64,000 nt of DNA, from positions 682,001 through 746,000 of the forward strand of contig NZ_JASTLC010000001.1 in assembly GCF_030499575.1 (NCBI RefSeq), given 5' to 3'. This stretch comes from Streptomyces sp. DG2A-72. GTDB taxonomy: Bacteria; Actinomycetota; Actinomycetes; Streptomycetales; Streptomycetaceae. Position numbers and translations under genes: made by a program. Below the pieces are notes generated by a model. It was not told the DNA's origin. It did no database searches and was given only the letters and a program-made list of their open reading frames with translations. How positions within the stretch are numbered: the stretch's first letter is position 1; each line of letters opens with the position of its first letter. This document shows, piece after piece, positions 1 to 8,047 of this stretch.

Positions 1-1634
1 GGCACGGCTCCCCCGAACGCGCCGGTCTGCTCCCCGCCCACCTGCGTCAACTCGTCACCGACGCGGAGACCTTCCTCGGCCCCTCCCCCAAGTACCCCTG
101 GTACGCGGGCGCCGTGCTGCTCGCCGGGCGTGGCGGCACGGTGGCCCTGCACGAGCCGATCGGCATGGCGGTGCGCTACTCGGCGTACGACGAGAAGACG
201 GACACCGGCGTCGAGTTCCCTGCCGGGCAGCAGCTCGCCATGGCCGAGGACACCGTCTTCGACCTGGCCTCCGTCTCCAAGCTGTTCACCTCGATCCTCG
301 CCGTGCAGCAGATCGAACGGGGCGCCCTGGAACTGGAGGCGAAGGTCGCCTCGTACCTCCCGGAGTTCGGCGCCGCGGGCAAGCAGGACATCACGATCCG
401 CCAACTCCTCACCCACACCTCGGGGTTCCGCTCCTGGATCCCGCTCTACAGCGCACCGACATACGAGGAGAAGCTCCAACTCATCTGGAACGAGGCGCCC
501 CTCAACCCGCCGGGCAGCACCTACCTCTACTCGGACCTCAACCTGATCTCACTCCAGCTGGTCCTGGAGCACGTCACCGGCCGCACCCTCGACACCCTGC
601 TCCGCGAGGAGATCACCGCCCCGCTCGGCATGCGCCGCACCCGCTACAACCCGCCCGCCTCCTGGAAGCCGAAGATCGCGGCGACGGAGGACGCGCGCAA
701 ACCCTGGTCGGGGCTGGAGCGAGGCCTGGTGTGGGGCGAGGTGCACGACGAAAACGCCTTCAGCCTCGGCGGAGTCGCGGGCCACGCCGGGGTGTTCTCG
801 AACGCGTGGGATCTCGCGGTCCTCGGTCGGACGCTGCTGGGCGGCGGCGCCTACGGCCGGGCCCGCATCCTCGAACCGGAGTCGGTGGAGCTGATGTTCA
901 CCGACTTCAACACCGCCTTCCCCGGCGACGAGCACGGCCTCGGCTTCGAGCTCTACCAGCACTGGTACATGGGCGCGATGGCCACTCCACGCACCGCGGG
1001 CCACACCGGTTTCACCGGCACCTCGCTGGTCCTGGATCCGACGACCGACTCCTTCCTCGTCGTACTCGGCAACTCCGTGCATCCCGTGCGCAGTTGGCGA
1101 TCCGGCTCCGCACCCCGGGTCGCCGCCGCGAACAACATGGCGCGCGCGGTGCCGATCCGCCCGGTGCGCGGACGTACCGCCTGGTTCTCGGGCATGGCGA
1201 ACAACCCGTCCGCGACACTCGCACTCCCCGCCCTCGACACCACCACAGGCGCCGCACGACTCGGCTGCGTCCTGTGGTGGGACACCGAACCCCGTTCGGA
1301 CGTCCTCGTCCTGGAATCCACGACCGACGGCGGAGCCACCTGGCAGCCCCTCCCCTTCACCACGACGCGCCACGCCGAGGAGCCGCAGGAGCACCCGGCG
1401 GGTTCCGTGACCGGCTGGTCGGGCCGCGTCTGGCACCGCCTCATGGCCGACCTCCCGCCCGCGCGGCAGCTCTCTCTCCGCTGGCGCTACACCACCGACC
1501 GGCGGTACGTCGGCCGGGGGGCGTACGTCGACGGAGTGTGCGTGCGGACAGCCCAGGACGTCCTCTTCGACGACGCCCGCCCGGCGGACTCGGCCCGCAT
1601 CGAGGCGACGGGCTGGACCAGGTCCGCCGACTGA
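1..1634 (+). CDS. Serine hydrolase, beta-lactamase/esterase family, 5' partial
   Basis: The reading frame is open from base 3, so the true start lies left of the window; the GTG at 114 is internal. The visible protein has the class C/DD-peptidase fold signature: an SVSK tetrad (SxxK, catalytic serine and lysine) near base 270, a YSD in the YxN position near 528, and an HTG-type third motif near 1000. After about residue 380 of the visible part a second domain follows (WWDTEPRSD, TDGGATWQPL, then paired tryptophan strands) that looks like a beta-sandwich such as those fused to secreted or cell-wall hydrolases. The substrate cannot be told from sequence. It converges on the next gene with a 7-base gap, leaving no room for a long terminator. 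Confidence 0.85.
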   Translation, partial: HGSPERAGLLPAHLRQLVTDAETFLGPSPKYPWYAGAVLLAGRGGTVALHEPIGMAVRYSAYDEKTDTGVEFPAGQQLAMAEDTVFDLASVSKLFTSILAVQQIERGALELEAKVASYLPEFGAAGKQDITIRQLLTHTSGFRSWIPLYSAPTYEEKLQLIWNEAPLNPPGSTYLYSDLNLISLQLVLEHVTGRTLDTLLREEITAPLGMRRTRYNPPASWKPKIAATEDARKPWSGLERGLVWGEVHDENAFSLGGVAGHAGVFSNAWDLAVLGRTLLGGGAYGRARILEPESVELMFTDFNTAFPGDEHGLGFELYQHWYMGAMATPRTAGHTGFTGTSLVLDPTTDSFLVVLGNSVHPVRSWRSGSAPRVAAANNMARAVPIRPVRGRTAWFSGMANNPSATLALPALDTTTGAARLGCVLWWDTEPRSDVLVLESTTDGGATWQPLPFTTTRHAEEPQEHPAGSVTGWSGRVWHRLMADLPPARQLSLRWRYTTDRRYVGRGAYVDGVCVRTAQDVLFDDARPADSARIEATGWTRSAD

Positions 1635-1641
1635 CGCCGGC

Positions 1642-2493
1642 TCAGCCCGGCACGTCCAGGCGCTGCGTCCCCACGACCGACAGCAGCCGCAGCGCCTCCT
1701 CGGACGGCGAGCCGGGCGTGGCGGTGTAGATGACGACCCGCTGGTCCAGGTCGGTGATGTCCAGGACATCGCAGTTGACGGTGACGGGGCCGACCAGCGG
1801 GTGGTCGAAGGTCTTGACCAGGGTGGGCCGGGCGATCACACAGTGCTCGGCCCAGAGCCGGGCGAACTCCTCGCTTCCGTCGAGGAGTTCCTCGACCAGC
1901 CCGGTCACTTCGGGGTCGTCCGGGTAGCGGGCCGCGGCGGCGCGCAGATCGTTGGCCGCGGACGCGGCGAACTCGTCCGCGTCCGAAATGCCGTACAACG
2001 ACCGTCCGTCATGGTTCGGGCCGAGGAAACCACGCCGGATCAGGTTCCGGTCGCGCCGGGACAGCGCGGAGAAGTCCTCCATCAGGGCGGCCGCCAGGTC
2101 GTTCCAGGCGATGACCTCGTACGTCGCCGAGATCACGAACGCCGCGGCCTGCGGTAGCCGGTGCAGCAGGTCGACGATGCTCTGCCGCACCTCCCGCGAG
2201 GGACCGGGCCGTGGCGCGGGCAGGGTTCCGGCGAGGTGGTGGAGGTGGTCGCGCTCGGGGTCCGAGAGGCGCAGGGCGCGGGCGATCTGGGCCAGCACCT
2301 CGCGGGAGGGGTGCGGGCCGCGGGCCTGCTCCAGCCGCGTGTAGTACTCGGTCGAGATGTACGCCAGCTGCGCCACCTCCTCGCGGCGCAGCCCCGGGGT
2401 CCGGCGGCGCGTTCCGGCGGGCAGGCCCACGTCGGCGGGGGTGATGCGCTCGCGCCTGCCGCGCAGGAAATCGGCCAGTTGTCGTCGGTCCAC
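1642..2493 (-). CDS. MmyB-type helix-turn-helix transcriptional regulator
   Basis: An N-terminal XRE-type HTH (residues about 1-75, with the LRREEVAQLA recognition region and the YYTRLEQ motif usual in this family) is followed by the MmyB ligand-binding domain, with the family's N-D-x-A-A-x-L and D-x-R-N-x-x-R motifs recognisable as WNDLAAAL and RRDRNLIRRG. I start it at the GTG at 2493 (VDRRQLADFL, the usual family start). An ATG at 2526 would add 11 residues but falls inside the palindrome described below, so it is less likely. MmyB-like regulators in actinomycetes are commonly paired with a divergent short-chain dehydrogenase, exactly the arrangement here; it probably controls that gene and itself. 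The ligand of the domain is not known for this protein. Confidence 0.88.
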   Translation of the reverse strand: MDRRQLADFLRGRRERITPADVGLPAGTRRRTPGLRREEVAQLAYISTEYYTRLEQARGPHPSREVLAQIARALRLSDPERDHLHHLAGTLPAPRPGPSREVRQSIVDLLHRLPQAAAFVISATYEVIAWNDLAAALMEDFSALSRRDRNLIRRGFLGPNHDGRSLYGISDADEFAASAANDLRAAAARYPDDPEVTGLVEELLDGSEEFARLWAEHCVIARPTLVKTFDHPLVGPVTVNCDVLDITDLDQRVVIYTATPGSPSEEALRLLSVVGTQRLDVPG

Positions 2494-2521
2494 GCCTTCA
2501 GTGTGCGGGGGAACCGGGAGC

Positions 2522-2552
2522 CGCATCCAGGTACCGCCGGTGCCTGGATGCG
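2522..2552. promoter_or_regulatory. 31-base near-perfect palindrome, probable MmyB operator
   Basis: The ten bases CGCATCCAGG are followed after 11 bases by their exact reverse complement CCTGGATGCG. The inner part is also symmetric apart from one mismatched pair and the central base. It sits in the 87-base divergent gap between the MmyB-type regulator and the SDR gene, which is where a shared operator would be expected. Confidence 0.7.
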
Positions 2553-2580
2553 CTCGGCAGCCGGACGCAGGCTCGACGGT

Positions 2581-3372
2581 ATGACCACCACACAGACCAG
2601 CACCATCACGACATCCGGCCTGCTCACCGACAAGGTCGCCTTCATCACCGGCGCCGGTCGCGGCATCGGCGCCGCCGCGGCCCGGCTGTTCGCCCGGGAA
2701 GGCGCCCGGGTGCTCCTGGCGGCGCGCACGGAGGCGGAGCTCAAGGCGGTGACCGAGGAGATCCGGGCCGCCGGCGGCACCGCAGACCACGTCCGGTGCG
2801 ACCTGGCCGACCCTGCGAGCGTCCGGGCCGCGGTCGATCGGGCCGTCGAGCTGTACGGCAGGCTCGACGTGGCCTTCAACAACGGGGCGACGATCCAGCA
2901 ACCCGGCCCGTTGGACCAGCTGGCGGAGGCCGACTTCGACCACGTCTTCGCGGTCAACCTCAAGGGTCCCTGGCTGGCCATGAACGCGGAGATCGCCGCC
3001 ATCCGGGCCACCGCCAAGACCGGGGCGATCGTCAACACATCCAGCGTCGGCAGCCTGCGGGCCAACCCGATACTGCCCGCGTATGGCGCGGCGAAGCGGG
3101 CCGTCAACAGCCTGACCGCGTCGGCGGCCGCCACCTATGGTCCGGAAGGCATTCGCGTCAACGCCATCGCGCCCGGCACGACGCTGACCGCGATGATCGA
3201 CGCGTGGGAGACGAACACCCCTGGCGTCGTCGACCAGCTCAACGCGCAGACCCCGCTGGGCCGCTCCGCCGACCCGGACGAGATCGCGCAGGCCGCGGCG
3301 TGGCTGCTGAGCGACCGGGCCTCCTACGTCACGGGCGCGGTACTGCCGGTGGACGGCGGCATGCTGGCCTGA
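2581..3372 (+). CDS. SDR family oxidoreductase
   Basis: A 263-residue classical short-chain dehydrogenase. The cofactor-binding TGAGRGIG is at residues 23-30. The usual NNAG appears as NNGAT, N126 lies in the AVNLKG strand, and S155, Y168 and K172 (YGAAK) form the catalytic triad. It ends with the usual VTGAVLPVDGG. Arg at residues 49 and following the second strand (AARTEAEL) suggests NADP(H), an inference. The ATG at 2581 has no strong ribosome binding site. Its divergent partner is the MmyB-type regulator across a palindromic operator, suggesting induction by whatever that regulator senses. The physiological substrate is unknown. Confidence 0.92.
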   Translation: MTTTQTSTITTSGLLTDKVAFITGAGRGIGAAAARLFAREGARVLLAARTEAELKAVTEEIRAAGGTADHVRCDLADPASVRAAVDRAVELYGRLDVAFNNGATIQQPGPLDQLAEADFDHVFAVNLKGPWLAMNAEIAAIRATAKTGAIVNTSSVGSLRANPILPAYGAAKRAVNSLTASAAATYGPEGIRVNAIAPGTTLTAMIDAWETNTPGVVDQLNAQTPLGRSADPDEIAQAAAWLLSDRASYVTGAVLPVDGGMLA

Positions 3373-3377
3373 ACCGG

Positions 3378-4955
3378 TCAGCCGACCGGGCTCTCCAGCA
3401 CCGCCATCGCCGCGTTGTGCCCGGGCACCCCGCTCACCCCTCCCCCGCGCACCGCGCCCGCCCCGCACAGCAGCACATTGGCGTGCGGGGTCTCCACGCC
3501 CCAGCGGCCGGTGCCGTCCTGGGCGTACGGCCAGGCGAGTTCGCGGTGGAAGATGTTGCCGCCGGGCAACCGCAGGTCCCGCTCCAGGTCGAGCGGGGTC
3601 TTCGCCTCGATGCAGGGCCGCCCTTCCTCGTCCGTCGCCAGACAGTCGGCGAGCGGTTCGGCCAGGTGGGCGTCCAGCTGGGCCAGCGTCGACTTCAGCA
3701 GTTCGTCGCGTACGGCTTCGTTGTCCCCTGCGAACAGCCGGGCCGGCGTGTGCAGGCCGAACAGGGTGAGCGTCTGGTAGCCGCGGTCGACGAGTTCCGG
3801 CCCGAGGATGGTCGGGTCGGTGAGCGAGTGGCAGTAGATCTCGGAGGGCGGGGCGGCGGGCAGCTCACCGGCGGCGGCCTGGGCATGCGCGGCGGCCAGT
3901 TGCTCGTAGCCCTCGGCGATGTGGAAGGTGCCGGAGAACGCCTCCCGCGGATCGACGGAGCTGTCGCGGAGCTTCGGCAGCCTCTTGAGCAGCATGTTCA
4001 CCTTGAGCTGGGCGCCCTCGGCGGGGGCGGGCGGCTGGTCGCCGGTGAGGGCGGCGAGCGCTTGAGGTGAGGCGTTCACCAGGACGTGCCGGGCGACGGC
4101 GACGCCTTCGCCGTCGGCCGTCCGGTAGGTGATCTCGGCGGTACGGCCGTCCGTGGCGATCCGTTCCACCTCGTGGCCGGTGGCGAGGACGGCGCCCGCG
4201 TGCCGTGCCGCGGCGGCCAGGGCGTCGGTGAGGGCACCCATGCCGCCGACGGGTACGTCCCAGGCGCCCGTGCCGCCGCCGATCACGTGGTAGAGGAAGC
4301 AGCGGTTCTGCCGCAGCGAGGCGTCGTGGGCGTCGGCGAAGGTCCCGATCAGGGCGTCGGTGAGGACGACGCCCCGGACCAGGTCGTCGGTGAAGCGGTC
4401 CTCGATCGCGACACCGACGGGTTCCTCGAAGAGGGTGCGCCAGGCCTCCTCGTCGTCGACGCGGCGGCGCAGTTCGTCGCGGGTGGGCAGCGGTCCGGTG
4501 AGGGTCGGGAAGACCCGCTCGGCGACGCGGCCGGTCATGCCGTAGAACCGCTGCCAGGCCTGGTACTCGGTCTCGCCGCCGGTGAGCCGGGCAAAGGCCT
4601 CCCGGGTGCGCCGCTCGCCGCCGCCGACGAGGAGTCCCGTGGGCCGGCCGTCCCGCTCCACGGGCGTGTACGACGAGATGGTGCGCCCGCGTACCCGGAA
4701 GTCCAGCCCCAGATCCCGCACGATCTTCTTCGGCAACAGGCTGACCAGGTACGAATAGCGCGACAGCCGGGCGTCGACGCCCGCGAACGGGCGGGTGGAC
4801 ACGGCGGCGCCCCCGGTGTGGTCCAGCCGCTCCAGCACCAGCACGGAGCGTCCGGCGCGGGCCAGGTAGGCGGCGGCGACGAGCCCGTTGTGGCCGCCGC
4901 CGACGATGACGGCGTCGTAGGTGCGGTGCGTGCCGGGTCCTTCGTGTGCGGTCAT
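3378..4955 (-). CDS. Phytoene-dehydrogenase-like NAD(P)/FAD oxidoreductase
   Basis: 525 residues starting at the ATG at 4955; an upstream in-frame GTG at 4970 is less likely. The N-terminal Rossmann loop is VIVGGGHNGL (about residues 17-26), followed by the conserved LERLDHTGGAAVS region. The C-terminus has the FAD-binding VLLCGAGAVRGGGVSGVPG signature. This matches the COG1233 family of carotenoid desaturase/isomerase-like flavoproteins. No carotenoid synthase or other crt gene lies nearby, so it is more likely one of the stand-alone members of unknown substrate that are common in Streptomyces. It converges on the SDR gene with a 5-base gap. Confidence 0.85.
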   Translation of the reverse strand: MTAHEGPGTHRTYDAVIVGGGHNGLVAAAYLARAGRSVLVLERLDHTGGAAVSTRPFAGVDARLSRYSYLVSLLPKKIVRDLGLDFRVRGRTISSYTPVERDGRPTGLLVGGGERRTREAFARLTGGETEYQAWQRFYGMTGRVAERVFPTLTGPLPTRDELRRRVDDEEAWRTLFEEPVGVAIEDRFTDDLVRGVVLTDALIGTFADAHDASLRQNRCFLYHVIGGGTGAWDVPVGGMGALTDALAAAARHAGAVLATGHEVERIATDGRTAEITYRTADGEGVAVARHVLVNASPQALAALTGDQPPAPAEGAQLKVNMLLKRLPKLRDSSVDPREAFSGTFHIAEGYEQLAAAHAQAAAGELPAAPPSEIYCHSLTDPTILGPELVDRGYQTLTLFGLHTPARLFAGDNEAVRDELLKSTLAQLDAHLAEPLADCLATDEEGRPCIEAKTPLDLERDLRLPGGNIFHRELAWPYAQDGTGRWGVETPHANVLLCGAGAVRGGGVSGVPGHNAAMAVLESPVG

Positions 4956-5012
4956 GGTTCTTGTTAACACGTGGTGATCGAGGTCAGCCAGGGGAACCTC
5001 GAGGCCCGCCGC

Positions 5013-7184
5013 TCACCCCCAGAACTGCTTCATGACGTCCGAGAACCGGTCCACGAGATAGGCGCGGTGCACGGGGTCGTTGGCATCGAGCCGTTTCTTC
5101 GGATACCGGTGTTCGAGGAAATATGCGATGCCCATCTTGCGCAGTTCCTCACGGGTGAACCCGGCGGTGGAGATGTGGGCGATCCGCTTGCCGCTCGCCG
5201 CCGCCTGCGCGTTGATGTGGGCGGGCACCACGAAGTGATGTGGGGCGATCAGCAGGATCGCCTCCTTGGCGTACTGGAGAGCCACCGCGAGGAGAACTTC
5301 CCACCATCGGCCCCAGTCGAGTTCGGGCCCCTGCACCCCGGGCAGCCGCAGGCTGTGCAGATCGAGGTTCAGCAGGGTCGCATGCTGCGGCATCCTGCTG
5401 GTCAGGTCGTCCCCGAGCTGGTTGCGGATCTCCTCCATGGTGAGCACCCAGCCGTTGAAGTTCGCCCGCCCGTGGATGTCCCACGCGCTCACTTTGACCG
5501 GCTCCCCGTACCGGTTCTTGTAATCCCTCTGCGGCAAGTCCAGCCTCTTGCCGCAGAACCATTCGGCCACCAGTGTCGGTTCGGGCTCGGTTCCCGCCAG
5601 TATGTATTCCATCATGTGAGAAGGATCGCTGAGGTCGCCCGACTCATAGGCGTCGGAGAGCCAGACCATGGGCTCGGCGTGGTCGGCAACGAATCTCTGA
5701 GACCGCCGCTCCTGCCGTACGTACAGCTTGGGCTGCCCTTTGTAGTGGCTGCGCAGCGTTCGCCGGAAATCCAAACCGTTGTGCAACGCACCCTGGAATT
5801 CCATGCTTTTCATCTGCCGGTCGTCCTGTGTCCTGGCCAAGTCGAAGGCCTTGCGCCGCACCTCCTCCAGGAACTCGTCCGTGGGCGGCCAGGTCGACGA
5901 CTCCCAGCCCTGCGGCCATCTGTTCAGTCTGGGACTCGGCGCGGGTGGCGGGGTCGACGGGCCGAGGTCGACGGTCTCCAGGGGCAGCAGGTCCGCGGAC
6001 AGCCCCGAGGCCTCCTCGTCCCACTCCGCCCGCGTGGCCCCCAGCACTTCGAAAAACTGCTCGTACTGCCCGCAGTTGCGGGCCACGAAGACCGGGCCCC
6101 GATGGTTGCGGGGTGTGGTCGTGGCGAGTTCGAACAGGGTCTCCCGGGTGCTTCTGATACGGCCGATCCGCTCCACCCGCACCTGGTCGTGATAGCCGAG
6201 CAGACTCCGGTAGACGCGTTCTTTGAACGGCTTGTTGAAACAGGCCTGGCATGCGGTGAGGATCGCTTCGAAGCTCGGCGAGATCCGCTGTTCCTCCTCC
6301 AGGAGTTTGGTCAGCACCTGGGAGAAGACCTGGTAGTGCCGTATAGAGAGTTTGAGGTCGGTCGCCTCCTCGCTCAGCTGGTGGATGAGTTCCAGCAAGG
6401 CCTCATGTTTGTCGAAAGTGTGCGCCCGGTTCTCCTTCCGGTATTCCTCGTATCGCTGGACCAAGCGGGGAATGTGGTCCAGATAGCGCAGGAGAATCGG
6501 CAGGCTCGGCTGCCGGATGTCGTACTGGGCGTCGGGAAGCGACGGGCCGCCCTCGATGGTCAGCGCCGGCTGGGTGAGCAGGCGCCGCACGGCGGCCACA
6601 TGGGTCGCGTTGCAGACGAACAGGATGCGGCGGTACCGCGGATACAGCGCCTGGAGCCGTGCCGCCATGTGCAGTTCCCGCCAGGTGTCCACGGGTTCGA
6701 AGCGGGACGGCGGGCGAGCCAGTCGCTCGGCGATCAGCGCGAGGTACCACTCGGCGCCATGCTCCAGGGCGAGTCCGTCGTCGGGCCACTCCTCGTCCGC
6801 CATGCAGAAGCGGTCCAGGAGGTGTCCCGGGGCCATCTCCTGGTCGACGAGGGCCAGCGGGATGTCCCGTTCGGTCGCGATCCGTACCGCCTCGACCATG
6901 CCGTCGGCGGGGGTCACCGGGAAGACCTCGTGCTGGTCACTGTCACGCACCCGCGAGACGACCAAAGACACGCGGGGGATCGCCTTCACTGCCTGGAGCA
7001 TGGGGCCCCGCACGGACTCGGGCAGCCCGACCGCGACGAGGTCCTGCCGTCCGAGCCCGAGTTCGTGCACCGCCCGCTGGACCTGAACGGCGAAGGTGAG
7101 GTGGTGGCGCACGACGGGCACGATGCAGACCTCGCCCTGTCGGATGTACGGCAGGCTCATGGGCGTGTCCCCCTCACCGGTCAT
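5013..7184 (-). CDS. Conflict-system protein with TraB/ChaN (DUF5682)-like N-terminus
   Basis: Last gene of the four-gene cassette. The ATG at 7184 overlaps the MoxR stop by four bases (ATGA). An internal ATG at 7160, preceded by GAGGGGG, is an equally good start and lies just before the conserved part. The N-terminal 250 residues begin with a short strand and a VPVVRHH motif (about residues 22-28) and contain GLPES, FPVTP and alternating strands and helices resembling the TraB/ChaN/erythromycin-esterase-like fold of DUF5682 proteins, which occur in MoxR-linked conflict systems. Residues 240-300 are charged and probably coiled coil. The last 350 residues are not recognised; they contain LNLDLHSLRLPG and a strand ILLIAPHH. 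No signal peptide or membrane segment. I infer an effector or effector-control role; the fold assignment rests on motif resemblance only. Confidence 0.75.
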   Translation of the reverse strand: MTGEGDTPMSLPYIRQGEVCIVPVVRHHLTFAVQVQRAVHELGLGRQDLVAVGLPESVRGPMLQAVKAIPRVSLVVSRVRDSDQHEVFPVTPADGMVEAVRIATERDIPLALVDQEMAPGHLLDRFCMADEEWPDDGLALEHGAEWYLALIAERLARPPSRFEPVDTWRELHMAARLQALYPRYRRILFVCNATHVAAVRRLLTQPALTIEGGPSLPDAQYDIRQPSLPILLRYLDHIPRLVQRYEEYRKENRAHTFDKHEALLELIHQLSEEATDLKLSIRHYQVFSQVLTKLLEEEQRISPSFEAILTACQACFNKPFKERVYRSLLGYHDQVRVERIGRIRSTRETLFELATTTPRNHRGPVFVARNCGQYEQFFEVLGATRAEWDEEASGLSADLLPLETVDLGPSTPPPAPSPRLNRWPQGWESSTWPPTDEFLEEVRRKAFDLARTQDDRQMKSMEFQGALHNGLDFRRTLRSHYKGQPKLYVRQERRSQRFVADHAEPMVWLSDAYESGDLSDPSHMMEYILAGTEPEPTLVAEWFCGKRLDLPQRDYKNRYGEPVKVSAWDIHGRANFNGWVLTMEEIRNQLGDDLTSRMPQHATLLNLDLHSLRLPGVQGPELDWGRWWEVLLAVALQYAKEAILLIAPHHFVVPAHINAQAAASGKRIAHISTAGFTREELRKMGIAYFLEHRYPKKRLDANDPVHRAYLVDRFSDVMKQFWG

Positions 7185-8041
7185 CCGCGCCGGCCGAGGA
7201 CCATGCCGGCGATCCGCTCGAAGAGATTCACCTGCGGCTCACCGCCGTACTGGTCGTAGTTCATGGCGTAGTTCATCAGCGCAACCGCCTGCCGGACCGA
7301 AACGTCGAGCCGCTCCTCCCGCAGGTACCAGGATTCGAAGGCGTCCAGGAAGTCGGGCGAGGGTGACAGGGCGGTCTGCACGATCCTGCGCAGTTCCTCG
7401 AAGGGCGGAGTAGTGATCTCGATGACTGGCAGGGTGCGTTGCTCGATGTACTCCGGCAGTACATGACCCGAATTGCTCAGTGAGGGGTTGAGCGCACAGC
7501 AGAACCGGAAGCGCTTCTTCGCCTCCGGGTCCTTCGGGCCGATGTTGATGCCCGCCATCGCCGAAGAAACATACTGCCGTCCGTCGAGCACCGAGGCGAG
7601 CGGGCTCAGTGTGCGCTCGGGTACGCGGTTGATCTCGTCGAAGAAGCAGAGCCCGCCCTCGTACAGGGCGGTCGCCAGAGGGCTCGCCCGCAGGGTCAGG
7701 GCCATCGACTGGCCGTAGGAGTCCTCCGGACTGGGCGTCAGGAGGAGGGCCAGGTCCTCAGGGGTGAGCTCCTCATGGCCCTGGACGATGTAGAGCGGCA
7801 TCTCCAGCTGCCGGGCGATCTCGTAGACGATCTCGTTCTTGCCGAGTCCGGGGGCGCCCTCCAGCCGGAAGTGCAGCGGCGGCACACTGCTGTCGATGAG
7901 TTCCTTGCCGTCCTTCCGGATGCCCCAGGCGACCCGGCACAGCTCCAGTTCTCCGGTGCGTCCGATGAAGGTGTTCTCCGGAATCTCGACCGGATCCGCC
8001 AGCGCGAAGGCGACGTCGCCGACCTGACCGTAACCGTCCAT
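7181..8041 (-). CDS. MoxR-type AAA+ ATPase
   Basis: 286 residues. Walker A is GAPGLGKNE (residues 62-70), Walker B LCFFDEIN (131-138), followed by the sensor/arginine-finger region RFRFCCALNPS typical of MoxR AAA+ proteins. The position after the Walker lysine is Asn instead of Ser/Thr. The ATG at 8041 has an AAGGGA ribosome binding site nine bases upstream. The gene starts 6 bases after the NACHT gene and overlaps the next gene by ATGA, so all three are probably translated in a coupled way. MoxR proteins act as chaperone-like ATPases on a partner, often a von Willebrand A protein. No such partner is encoded here, so the 723-residue neighbour may take that place (inference). Confidence 0.88.
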   Translation of the reverse strand: MDGYGQVGDVAFALADPVEIPENTFIGRTGELELCRVAWGIRKDGKELIDSSVPPLHFRLEGAPGLGKNEIVYEIARQLEMPLYIVQGHEELTPEDLALLLTPSPEDSYGQSMALTLRASPLATALYEGGLCFFDEINRVPERTLSPLASVLDGRQYVSSAMAGINIGPKDPEAKKRFRFCCALNPSLSNSGHVLPEYIEQRTLPVIEITTPPFEELRRIVQTALSPSPDFLDAFESWYLREERLDVSVRQAVALMNYAMNYDQYGGEPQVNLFERIAGMVLGRRG

Positions 8042-8047
8042 GTTCTG

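Noticed and set aside
549..1769. Long minus-strand open frame opposite the first serine hydrolase
   Set aside because: High-GC DNA keeps antisense frames open; the protein is Arg/Gly/Val-rich without family motifs, and the plus-strand gene is clear.
3378..4955. Carotenoid biosynthesis cluster
   Set aside because: Only one desaturase-like gene; no crtB, crtE or other partner nearby.
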